NCBI GenBank assembly: GCA_016839845.1
Contig: JAEOTL010000307.1
Location: 1-9,190, forward strand
DNA from: Promethearchaeota archaeon
GTDB taxonomy: Archaea > Asgardarchaeota > Lokiarchaeia > Sigynarchaeales > SOKP01
Length of the DNA stretch: 9,190 bases
Direction of reading: 5' to 3'
This document shows, in pieces, positions 1-7,421 of the stretch. A model generated the notes under the pieces. The model saw nothing but the letters and a program-made list of their open reading frames with translations, was not told the DNA's origin and searched no databases. The translations under genes were made by a program, and so were the position numbers. Within the stretch, counting starts at the first letter, position 1. Every line of letters starts with the position of its first letter.

Positions 1-1419
1 ATTTATAAAGCAAGTGAAAAACTTGACTACTTCTTGATGGGGTTTAAAGAGCATAAATATAATGATTCTAAACTATACCTTATTAATCCTGATGTCGATG
101 AAGTATTTGGGATGAAATGTTTGAAAAGGTTGGATGAAGTACCCGAAGAAACTATAGACCTGTTAATTTTAGCCGTAGCACGCGATAAAATTGTCGCGTC
201 CCTGAAATCTTTGCTCCACCAAAAACCAATCAATACTATGCATATATTTACAGCAGGACTGGGAGAATCTGATGATTTGGGAAAACGTATTGAAAAGGAT
301 TTAATGCACATTTTAAGCGATCGAGAAAACCATATAAGAGCAATTGGTCCAAATTGTATGGGAGTATACTCCCCAAAGGGACACATATCTTATGAGCCAT
401 TTTTGCCAACTGAACCAGGAAATATCTCGTTTGTCTTTCAATCTGGAGACTTGCATTCTCAAACAATTAGAATTGGAGCAAAACGGTATAATTTAAGATA
501 CTCAAAAGGAGCGAGTGTGGGTAATTGTCTGGATTTGCAAATATCAGAATTTCTAGACTATTTCAATAATGACGATGATACAGATATTATCGGTGTGTAC
601 TTTGAAGGGTTTTCACGACTACACCCATATGAAGGAAGAAAATTTCTTCAAACCTTAAAAAGTATGAAAAAACCCGTGCTATTTATGAATGGAGGAAAAA
701 CTGAGAGAGCTAGAACCGCGGTTTTAACCCATACAGGATCTATAGGTTCCAACAAAAAGATCTGGGAAGCAGTAGTAAAACAAACACCCATCATTGAAGT
801 TCCTACATCAATGGATGATATGATTGATTATCTTTACATGTTTCACAGTTATATAAAAAGATTTAAAAAATCAGGGGGAAACCTAGAAGATGTAAAATAC
901 CCCCAAGGGAAGCGTGTTTTGCTTATTCTGTGGTCAGGTGGATTTGGGATTATTGATACTAACATTTTAACAGAATTAGGACTTAAAGTTCCATATTTTG
1001 AGGGTGAAAGTCTGGAAAAACTGCGAAAGATCTATCCAATAAAGATTGGAAGTCTAAAAAATCCATTGGATATGCCATGGATATCAAGATCCGAAACATA
1101 TCTTAAGGTTGCAAAAGCAGCAATTGAAGAAGGTATTGACCTTGTTATGATTGAAACAGATATCTGGGAAGATGAATTTTCCAGCGATTATTTTAACAGA
1201 TATTATAATAACATTATTCAACTTCGAGAATTCACAGAATCCCTTGGTAAGACGTTTATGTTGATTCTACCCCAGTATTCTGGAAAACATAGGGAAAAAT
1301 ATACAAATAAACTTCTTACAGATGATTTCATAGTTTTCCCTTCCGTGCGAAGGGCCGGTAAAGCATTTCTTGCTCTTCACGATTACGGTAAGAAATTAGA
1401 AGCTTTAAAAAATAAATAA
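1..1419 (+). CDS. Acyl-CoA synthetase (NDP-forming) alpha chain, 5' end outside the window
   Basis: CoA-binding/phosphohistidine subunit of the ADP-forming acetyl/acyl-CoA synthetase and succinyl-CoA ligase superfamily, which converts acyl-CoA + NDP + Pi to acid + CoA + NTP in the cytoplasm. The frame is open to base 1. The first in-window starts (TTG 34, ATG 37) fall inside the Rossmann CoA-binding domain, after its expected glycine motif, so the true start lies upstream. Counting from TTG 34, I see the rest of the CoA-binding domain (INPDVDEVFGMKC, then AIGPNCMGVY), a ligase domain with QSGDLHS and the YFEG glutamate (E191), the phosphohistidine loop THTGSIGS with H233, and a third domain with WSGGFGI and a KNPLDMPW segment. 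The chain stops there, so no ATP-grasp beta domain is fused; a separate beta chain is needed and is not in the window. The QSG loop carries D where A or G is usual. Family assignment is firm; the substrate cannot be told from sequence. Confidence 0.88.
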   Translation: MYKASEKLDYFLMGFKEHKYNDSKLYLINPDVDEVFGMKCLKRLDEVPEETIDLLILAVARDKIVASLKSLLHQKPINTMHIFTAGLGESDDLGKRIEKDLMHILSDRENHIRAIGPNCMGVYSPKGHISYEPFLPTEPGNISFVFQSGDLHSQTIRIGAKRYNLRYSKGASVGNCLDLQISEFLDYFNNDDDTDIIGVYFEGFSRLHPYEGRKFLQTLKSMKKPVLFMNGGKTERARTAVLTHTGSIGSNKKIWEAVVKQTPIIEVPTSMDDMIDYLYMFHSYIKRFKKSGGNLEDVKYPQGKRVLLILWSGGFGIIDTNILTELGLKVPYFEGESLEKLRKIYPIKIGSLKNPLDMPWISRSETYLKVAKAAIEEGIDLVMIETDIWEDEFSSDYFNRYYNNIIQLREFTESLGKTFMLILPQYSGKHREKYTNKLLTDDFIVFPSVRRAGKAFLALHDYGKKLEALKNK

Positions 1420-1477
1420 ATCTCTTCCCCTTGTAATTTTTAATTAAAATTGATAATTATTACTATTGAAGCTAGTT

Positions 1478-3793
1478 ATGGTCGATTTTGAAAACTTCCT
1501 ATCGTATTTGAAATCTCAAGATTATTACCAGGATCAGATTTACCATATCGAACACATCCCTCCTCAGGTTGCGAAATATGGTGTTTTAAAAAAACCTCTA
1601 AAGAATCGGCTTCAACGTTGGTTGGATATTAATAATATTAAGCTTTGGAAACATCAAGTGGATGCAATAGATTCAATTAGAGATGGTAAAAACACAGTAG
1701 TTGTCACATCAACTGCATCTGGAAAAAGTCTTTGTTACAATCTTCCTGTATTGCAATCAATCATAGAGGAACCAAAAACGACTGCTTTATATGTCTTTCC
1801 TACCAAAGCATTAGCAAGAGATCAATTTTCTATATTATCACAGCTTTTATCAGGGACTAATATTAAACAAAATAGAATCGGTGTATATGATGGAGATGTG
1901 GAAGCAAGTGAAAAAAGGTTCATTTTAAATAATGCAAATATTATCATTACCAATCCTTTTGGGCTCCATTATTATTTACCGTGGTTTAAGCAAAATTGGA
2001 GGAGAATTTGTAACAATCTGAAATATATAGTTCTAGATGAAATTCATATTTATAGGGGTGTGTTTGGCTCAAATTTTGCCCTGTTACTTAGAAGATTAAA
2101 ACGAATACTAGATACTTATAATGTTAAACCGCAGTGGATTCTATCAAGTGCTACAACATATAAACCCAAAGAATTTTGCGAGAAGCTAGTTGGGGAGGAA
2201 ATTTTCGTTGTAGATAGAGATGACTCCCCTTCTGGAGCAAAAAACGTTATTTTATGGGATTTACCTTTTGACCAAGTCTCCAAAAAATATCATTCTCCTC
2301 ACCAAGAAACTAAAAATCTTTTTATAAGTCATTTAAAATACCAAAAGGGCATCCAAACGCTTACATTCACATTATCGAGGAAAATGGCTGAATTACAAGC
2401 AATATGGACTAGAGAAGCACTTCCATCTAAGAAGAATCAAATTTTCAGTTATCGAGCCGGAATAAGTAAATCAAAAAGGAGAGAAATTGAACAGAATTTC
2501 AAAAGTAGAAAAATCTTGGGGATCAGTTCTACGAATGCCCTTGAGTTGGGTATTGATATCGGTTCTCTAGATGCCACGATTAGTTCTGGATTCCCGGGAA
2601 CTATTTCAAGCTTCAAACAACAGATTGGGCGCTCTGGCAGAGGTACAGACCTCTCAATTTCCACTCTCGTTCCGATGCCCGACCCATTGGATTTATTCTA
2701 TATACATAATCCAGATCAGCTCTTTGGACATATTAGAGAAGAAATCCTCATTACATTGAATAATAAAGATATAATTAAGAACCACCTGTGCTGTGGATCA
2801 AAAGAAATTCCAATCAAAGTTGATGACTCTCTTAAATTTGGAGTTCAAGATTCTCAATTATTCCTCGAATGCCTAGAAGAACTCCTTTCAGATTCATTAC
2901 TCATGAAACGAGGAGAGAAATATTATTGGAATCGTGATTTTTTCCCAAATGAGAAATTTGGGTTAAGTGATATATCTGCAAGAAGCTATAAGGTCTTATT
3001 AAAAACAGGAATAAAGGCAGAACTTCTAACTATCGAGGATGAGAACTTTGTTTTTCGAGATCTCCATCAAGGTGCCGTATATCTTTATGAAGCTGAATCT
3101 TATGTTGTGGATGAGCTTGACATCGAGAATCGAATTGTCTATCTAAAAAAAAATAATGTAGATTATTATACTCAGTCTTTGAAACACACAGAAATTAATC
3201 CCTTTGAAATTATATATCAGAAAAAAGTTGGTGCTGAGAACCAAATCGATTCCTACTTTGGGAATGTTCGAGTGGAGCACGAATACTATTCCTACAAGGT
3301 TATTGACACTTTTACTCAAGATATACGATCGAGGCATCCCCTAGAGGATATCCCAGTTAGATCATTTGATTCGCAGGCCGTGTGGTTTACAATACCTTTT
3401 GAATATCAAAAAGATCTAGAAGTGAGTGGCTATGACCTCGGGGGGACAGTTCACGCAATTGAGCATGCAATGATCGCAATTGCACCCGCCCTAGCACAAA
3501 TATCTCGGTGGGATTTGGGAGGTGTTTCTATTGATTTTGATCCTGTAAAACAGCAACCGATAATTTACATCTACGATGGGTACAAGGGAGGAATTGGTAT
3601 ATCTGAAATATTATATTTTAACCTAAATGAATTAATGATGCTTGCGTATAAATTAATCCAATCCTGTAACTGTAGAAGTGAAAATGGATGTCCTGCATGC
3701 GTCATGTCACCAAAATGTGGAAACTCCAACGATCCTTTAGACAAAAAGGGAGCAATATTCATGCTAGAAAAGATATTGGGAATATCTGAATAA
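1478..3793 (+). CDS. MrfA/Hrq1-type DEAD/DEAH-box helicase with DUF1998 zinc cluster
   Basis: Superfamily 2 ATP-dependent 3'-5' DNA helicase of the MrfA (B. subtilis YprA) / fungal Hrq1 family, which acts in repair of mitomycin adducts and interstrand crosslinks. Motifs from ATG 1478 (771 aa): Walker A TASGKS with K83, motif Ia FPTKALARDQ, motif II DEIH at 187-190, motif III SSATT, motif V NALELGIDIG, motif VI QQIGRSGR at 381-388. The family-specific stretch DLHQGAVYLYEAESYVV lies near residue 528. DUF1998 at the C-terminus begins around GYDLGGTVHAIEHA and ends in a cysteine cluster, C730, C732, C738, C741 and C747, a likely metal site. Length matches bacterial MrfA (about 750 aa). TTG 1466 is an alternative start 4 codons upstream; I prefer the ATG because it is the stronger start codon. 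The gap to the preceding gene is 58 bp with a TAATTAAAAT candidate promoter element. No MrfB-type exonuclease gene is adjacent. Confidence 0.93.
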   Translation: MVDFENFLSYLKSQDYYQDQIYHIEHIPPQVAKYGVLKKPLKNRLQRWLDINNIKLWKHQVDAIDSIRDGKNTVVVTSTASGKSLCYNLPVLQSIIEEPKTTALYVFPTKALARDQFSILSQLLSGTNIKQNRIGVYDGDVEASEKRFILNNANIIITNPFGLHYYLPWFKQNWRRICNNLKYIVLDEIHIYRGVFGSNFALLLRRLKRILDTYNVKPQWILSSATTYKPKEFCEKLVGEEIFVVDRDDSPSGAKNVILWDLPFDQVSKKYHSPHQETKNLFISHLKYQKGIQTLTFTLSRKMAELQAIWTREALPSKKNQIFSYRAGISKSKRREIEQNFKSRKILGISSTNALELGIDIGSLDATISSGFPGTISSFKQQIGRSGRGTDLSISTLVPMPDPLDLFYIHNPDQLFGHIREEILITLNNKDIIKNHLCCGSKEIPIKVDDSLKFGVQDSQLFLECLEELLSDSLLMKRGEKYYWNRDFFPNEKFGLSDISARSYKVLLKTGIKAELLTIEDENFVFRDLHQGAVYLYEAESYVVDELDIENRIVYLKKNNVDYYTQSLKHTEINPFEIIYQKKVGAENQIDSYFGNVRVEHEYYSYKVIDTFTQDIRSRHPLEDIPVRSFDSQAVWFTIPFEYQKDLEVSGYDLGGTVHAIEHAMIAIAPALAQISRWDLGGVSIDFDPVKQQPIIYIYDGYKGGIGISEILYFNLNELMMLAYKLIQSCNCRSENGCPACVMSPKCGNSNDPLDKKGAIFMLEKILGISE

Positions 3794-3827
3794 CCCAAAT
3801 GAATTTTAAATTTCTGAAAAACATTAC

Positions 3828-3836
3828 TTTCTTTTT
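3828..3836 (+). terminator. T-rich tract after the helicase gene
   Basis: The run TTTCTTTTT lies 35-43 nt past the helicase stop with no stable hairpin before it. Archaeal RNA polymerase can terminate at such U-rich stretches, so this is a plausible but weak terminator. Confidence 0.3.
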
Positions 3837-3886
3837 AATGTAAGATCCATTTGATTTCTATTTAATTATGATTCATTAAAGCAATT

Positions 3887-3896
3887 CTTAAAAAAA
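3887..3896 (+). promoter_or_regulatory. Candidate TATA element for the thioredoxin-like gene
   Basis: CTTAAAAAAA at the start of an A-run is centred about 25 nt before the ATG at 3917. That spacing would place the transcript start at or very near the start codon, and no Shine-Dalgarno-like sequence is seen between them. The element is low in complexity, so the assignment is weak. Confidence 0.35.
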
Positions 3897-3916
3897 AAAA
3901 GTTCTTTTTACTAAAT

Positions 3917-4423
3917 ATGAATGATGAATCAGAATTAAAATGGAACGATCTCGTTTCTCCTACAATGAGTCCGGATGATTATCTAAAACAATACAGCAAA
4001 AAAATCATGGCCAATTATAACAACTACGAGCCAAAAATGGAAATATTAGATAAAATCAACAACCTTTTGAAGGAAAAGAACCAAAAATTAAAGATTGTAG
4101 CATTAGGAGCAGATTGGTGCCCTGATTGTAATATAAATGTACCTCACATGATAAAAATTATAAAATCAATGAACTCTGATGATATTGATCTAAAAATATT
4201 ATATGGTATTATGGTAAATGCTCTTCATAAGCCTGGTGAAACTATATGGCATAAGAAGCGTTCCCCACCAGAAGCAATTAATCCAAAATTTGATCTTAAG
4301 AAAATCCCTACATTTTACTTCTTCAAGGAAAATAATGACCTAATTGGTTTAATTGTCGAAAATCCAAAATGGGAATCAACTCTTGAAGAAGATTTAATTG
4401 AAATCTTAGAGAATAATCTCTAA
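3917..4423 (+). CDS. Thioredoxin-fold protein with WCPDC active site
   Basis: A 168-aa cytoplasmic thiol-disulfide oxidoreductase of the thioredoxin fold. An N-terminal, mostly helical stretch (1-58) precedes the core. Strand KIVALGADW leads into the active site WCPDC at 67-71 with redox cysteines C68 and C71, and the cis-proline loop KIPTFYFF (P131) sits where thioredoxins require it. The WCPDC-x-x-N-x-P arrangement resembles the Thioredoxin_9-like group, and CPDC is also the active site of eukaryotic TXNDC17 (TRP14); classical thioredoxin has WCGPC. There is no signal peptide or membrane segment. The residues between the active site and the cis-Pro loop, including HKPGETIWHKKRSPP, are longer than in minimal thioredoxin. 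The ATG has an AT-rich promoter-like sequence about 25 nt upstream. The partner reductase and substrate are unknown; the neighbours do not indicate them. Confidence 0.85.
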   Translation: MNDESELKWNDLVSPTMSPDDYLKQYSKKIMANYNNYEPKMEILDKINNLLKEKNQKLKIVALGADWCPDCNINVPHMIKIIKSMNSDDIDLKILYGIMVNALHKPGETIWHKKRSPPEAINPKFDLKKIPTFYFFKENNDLIGLIVENPKWESTLEEDLIEILENNL

Positions 4424-4439
4424 TTCTCGATTATTAAGA

Positions 4440-4447
4440 TTTATATT
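4440..4447 (+). promoter_or_regulatory. TATA box of the DUF4139 gene
   Basis: TTTATATT is a near-ideal archaeal TATA box. Its centre is 26-27 nt before ATG 4470, so transcription should begin at or within a few bases of the start codon (a leaderless mRNA). This supports ATG 4470 over the in-frame TTG at 4455, which would lie upstream of the predicted transcript start. Confidence 0.55.
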
Positions 4448-4469
4448 ATTTGGTTTGTATAATATTTCT

Positions 4470-6521
4470 ATGTCGAAACTCAAAGTTAAAAAAGTAATTA
4501 TTTTTAAACACGGCGTTTCGTACTATATCCTTGAGGGAATCTCAAAAGGATCAAGTACATTTGAATTGGAGTTCAAAATCGATGAGATGAATGATGTTTT
4601 AAAATCTCTATTTGTATTAGATACAAGTGAAAAGGGATATATATCATCGATTTCATATGATGCTGCTTTAGATACATCCCAATTATTAAAATCTATAATG
4701 TTAAACATCCCCGATAAGGATTCATTTTCGTCTCTTATCACGCAGATTAAGGGCGCTGACGTTGATTTAACGGTTACCGGGGCAAAGAAAGTTTCAGGAA
4801 AGATTATGGGAATCGAGTTTATCGAAAAATTAAGCAAAACTGAAAAAATAATTAACAAATTATTAGTTCTTCTACAAGATGACGATCTTATAACCAAAAT
4901 TCCATTCACAGACATTAAATCTTTCAATATTATAAACCCTGAGATTAAAAAGGATCTAAAATTCTTCCTTGAGACCGTTATTGCTGGAAAAAAGAAAGAC
5001 GCTAAAAATATTAAAATAAATTGTGAATCTGGAGGAGACGATAATATTGAAAGAAATATTTTTGTCTCTTATATTCGGGAAAGTCCAATCTGGAAAACAT
5101 CCTACAGACTAATAATGAGTAAAGAACAAGCAATGGAGCAGAAATGCTTACTCTCGGGGTGGAGTCTAATTGAAAACACTACTAATCAAGATTGGGAAGA
5201 TATAGAACTCTCTTTGGTTGCGGGGATGCCAGTTTCTTTTATTTACGAATTTTATAGACCTATTTTCATCCAAAGACCTGTTATTCAACCCCCAAAAATC
5301 TTAAGCGCAAGGCCATCAGAAATAGAAGAAGGTTTAGAGATAGATGATTTTAAGGATTACGCTATGGCGGAAATGGAAGCAAGCCCAAAGGCGATGAAGA
5401 AAAGAGGAGTAGCTGGGCGAGTAGGATCTCGCCCTCCTCCTGCTCCTGCCGCTTCTGGAGGTTTCGGTCGTAATTTAAACACTTTGTCTGACACAGATAT
5501 TTATGATAAAATGAAATCTCAAGTACAAACCCAAACTAAAGATCTAGGAGAATTATTTGAATATAATATCTCAAATCCTGTATCTATTAAGAGAAAACAA
5601 TCTGCCTTGGTCCCTATACTAACAGAATCAATAAAAGCACAACGAATTTTACTCTACAATAAAAATGAATATGTTAAAAATCCTAATGCTTGCCTTGAAA
5701 TTACGAACAATACAAATCTCACACTTGAAAGAGGTCCTGTGACTATAATTTATGATGATAATCTTGCGGGTGAAGCAATTATTCCATTTTTAAATAAAGA
5801 AGACACACGGATATTGAATTATGCTGTAGAACAAGCTGTAATTATTACTCATGAACAAGAATCTGAGAATCTAAGTGTACATAGGGTTACGTTTGGAAGT
5901 GGTTATTCATATGAATATTACTACACCAACTTAACGACAACCTACAAAATAAAAAATAAAACTGATGAAGAGAAAGTATTATATCTAGATCATCCGAAGA
6001 TAAGTGGTTATAAATTCATTGAAAAATCCATAGAACCAGAAGAAACACCAAATTATTGGCGCTTTAAACTTACTTTAAAACCCAAGGATGGGGTTAATTT
6101 TAAACTTAAAGAACGGCAAGAAAATTACTCTAGCATGTATCTCTGGAATTTCAGTAAGGAGGATCTTCTCAATAGAGTCGGTTTTTATGTGAAACAAAAA
6201 TTTATCGATCCAGACTTGGAAAGTAAATTAAAAGAGATTGCTGAATTAATCCAGACCTTAAATGACCTTAAAGCGAAGGATTCCAAATTACAAAATGAGA
6301 GGGATATGATGACTGATGAACAAGTAAGATTAAGAGAGAATTTATCGGTTTTGGGTGATGATGCTCAATCTGTTTCACTAAAAGAGAGATACATTAAAAA
6401 ACTGAATACTCAAGAAACTAGGTTTGAGGAAATAAATAAAGAACTCGAAGCGCTGGAAAAGAAAATTACTAAATTAAATGAAAATATCGAAACAAAGCTA
6501 GATCTCCTTACACCTCCTTAA
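4470..6521 (+). CDS. DUF4139 domain protein with C-terminal coiled coil
   Basis: A 683-aa protein of the DUF4139 family, related to MuiA-like proteins and without an established biochemical function. The N-terminal beta-rich part carries the family pattern IIFKHGVSYY and KIDEMNDVLKSLFVLD. The central DUF4139 core holds ESPIWKTSYRLI, then SGWSLIENTTNQDWEDIELS and AGMPVSFIYEFYRP (about 205-270). A flexible linker (about 295-335) contains a basic stretch and the Gly/Pro/Ala-rich run GSRPPPAPAASGG, with P322 as its first proline. A second beta-rich region follows, and residues 580-678 form a long heptad-patterned coiled coil (DLESKLKEIAELIQTL to ELEALEKKITKLNENIE). No signal peptide or membrane helix is visible, so it is probably cytoplasmic and may oligomerise through the coil. 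The start is set by the TATA box at 4440; TTG 4455 is the alternative. Family assignment is confident, function open. Confidence 0.85.
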   Translation: MSKLKVKKVIIFKHGVSYYILEGISKGSSTFELEFKIDEMNDVLKSLFVLDTSEKGYISSISYDAALDTSQLLKSIMLNIPDKDSFSSLITQIKGADVDLTVTGAKKVSGKIMGIEFIEKLSKTEKIINKLLVLLQDDDLITKIPFTDIKSFNIINPEIKKDLKFFLETVIAGKKKDAKNIKINCESGGDDNIERNIFVSYIRESPIWKTSYRLIMSKEQAMEQKCLLSGWSLIENTTNQDWEDIELSLVAGMPVSFIYEFYRPIFIQRPVIQPPKILSARPSEIEEGLEIDDFKDYAMAEMEASPKAMKKRGVAGRVGSRPPPAPAASGGFGRNLNTLSDTDIYDKMKSQVQTQTKDLGELFEYNISNPVSIKRKQSALVPILTESIKAQRILLYNKNEYVKNPNACLEITNNTNLTLERGPVTIIYDDNLAGEAIIPFLNKEDTRILNYAVEQAVIITHEQESENLSVHRVTFGSGYSYEYYYTNLTTTYKIKNKTDEEKVLYLDHPKISGYKFIEKSIEPEETPNYWRFKLTLKPKDGVNFKLKERQENYSSMYLWNFSKEDLLNRVGFYVKQKFIDPDLESKLKEIAELIQTLNDLKAKDSKLQNERDMMTDEQVRLRENLSVLGDDAQSVSLKERYIKKLNTQETRFEEINKELEALEKKITKLNENIETKLDLLTPP

Positions 6522-6536
6522 CCTAAAAATTTAATA

Positions 6537-6546
6537 TTTTTTTTTT
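6537..6546 (+). terminator. T10 tract ending the DUF4139 transcript
   Basis: Ten consecutive T residues begin 16 nt after the DUF4139 stop codon. There is no GC-rich stem, but an uninterrupted U-tract is enough for intrinsic termination in archaea. It separates the DUF4139 gene from the GTPase gene 96 bp further on. Confidence 0.5.
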
Positions 6547-6642
6547 AAGTTTGGTATGATTTTCTACAGTTCAAACGAATTACATAGCTTCTGATAAATA
6601 ATTAAGATAAAAAACCACAAATAATTTATAATCTCATCAACA

Positions 6643-7296
6643 ATGAAAGTCACTTTATCTTGTTGGGACATCGCAGGTCAAGAAAGATTTGAGTTCTTCA
6701 AGACAGATTTTTTTCAAGGTGTAGCAGCAGTTGGATTAGTCTTTGATCTTTCTCGTCCAGATACCTTTGATAATATCGATGATTATTTTGATGACATACG
6801 TGAACAGTCTGGAAACATTCCCATTATCCTCGTTGGAAATAAAGATGATTTAAAAGAAGATATTGGAGTAACTATTTCACGTGAAAGAATAAGCAAAATG
6901 GTTAACAATTATAATTTATTTGAATATATCGAAACTTCGGCATTAAACCGGAAAAATGTTGATGATTTATTTTATCGATTGGCTTTAACCTCTCTGCTAG
7001 ATTTTCATCCTCGATTGGGTGAAGTTATAAATTTTTCTCATTTTAGATTTAAAGTTTTACTGGTAGGTGCCGCCGCTGTGGGTAAATCCTCATTAATTAA
7101 TTCATTTGTGAAAAAGAAATTTGAAGAAAATTACAAATTAACAGTTGGGTTGGATTTTATGATTCAGAACCTTGAAATAGAGGATGAAGATATTCCTGCC
7201 GAAACTCATGAATATATAAATAATTCAGTTAAATCTTTCAAAAAAATTATTAAAAAGATTCGAAAAAAAGAAGAAGTGATTACAGATCCTCCCTAG
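6643..7296 (+). CDS. Circularly permuted Rab/Ras-like small GTPase (G3-G4-G5-G1-G2 order)
   Basis: A 217-aa GTPase in which every Ras-fold element is present but rotated. From the N-terminus: beta3 and G3/switch II WDIAGQERF (8-16; Q13 matches Ras Q61), beta4 VGLVFDLS, beta5 with G4 NKDD (66-69), beta6 with G5 ETSAL (97-101), alpha5 (105-119), a linker (120-134), beta1 plus P-loop GAAAVGKS (142-149; K148), alpha1, then switch I YKLTVGLDF (T167 matches Ras T35) and beta2 to about 180. A lysine-rich tail (181-217) ends the chain; there is no C-terminal cysteine for prenylation. In an ordinary Rab, RabF1 (IGxDF) and RabF2 (WDTAGQE) are neighbours; here they are at opposite ends. An in-frame TAA at 6622 and no other start codon before ATG 6643 fix the N-terminus. 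All nucleotide-binding residues are kept, so it should bind GTP. Regulators and effectors are unknown. A tandem-domain remnant is the main alternative. Confidence 0.9.
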   Translation: MKVTLSCWDIAGQERFEFFKTDFFQGVAAVGLVFDLSRPDTFDNIDDYFDDIREQSGNIPIILVGNKDDLKEDIGVTISRERISKMVNNYNLFEYIETSALNRKNVDDLFYRLALTSLLDFHPRLGEVINFSHFRFKVLLVGAAAVGKSSLINSFVKKKFEENYKLTVGLDFMIQNLEIEDEDIPAETHEYINNSVKSFKKIIKKIRKKEEVITDPP

Positions 7297-7412
7297 ACTA
7301 AATCATTTATTCATCCATTGATATTGAACCATACGAAAAACCTATTTATTAGAATGAATTTATGTCTTCAGCAGTTTCTTACTTAACAAGAAAAGAACTA
7401 AATTATAAAACC

Positions 7413-7421
7413 ATAATTAAT
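7413..7421 (+). promoter_or_regulatory. Candidate TATA element for the small coiled-coil gene
   Basis: ATAATTAAT is centred 27 nt before ATG 7444, matching the spacing seen at other genes here and suggesting a leaderless transcript. The whole gap is AT-rich, and a second AT element (TAATATTA, 7423-7430) sits closer to the start, so the exact box is uncertain. Confidence 0.3.

Noticed and set aside
27..466. Antisense open frames opposite the synthetase alpha gene
   Set aside because: They lie fully within a well-supported gene, lack recognisable domains and look like codon-usage shadows. The same applies to antisense frames at 4523-4927 and 2449-2664.
3890..3900. A11 homopolymer as a terminator or slippage site
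   Set aside because: On the plus strand it is an A-run, not a T-run, and it lies in a noncoding gap; its position fits a promoter element better.
6522..6642. Possibility that the GTPase is an ordinary Rab whose N-terminal P-loop half is encoded upstream and lost by a frameshift
   Set aside because: The upstream gap has a T10 tract, an in-frame TAA at 6622 and no P-loop-like sequence in the frames I read, while the P-loop is found downstream in the same frame.
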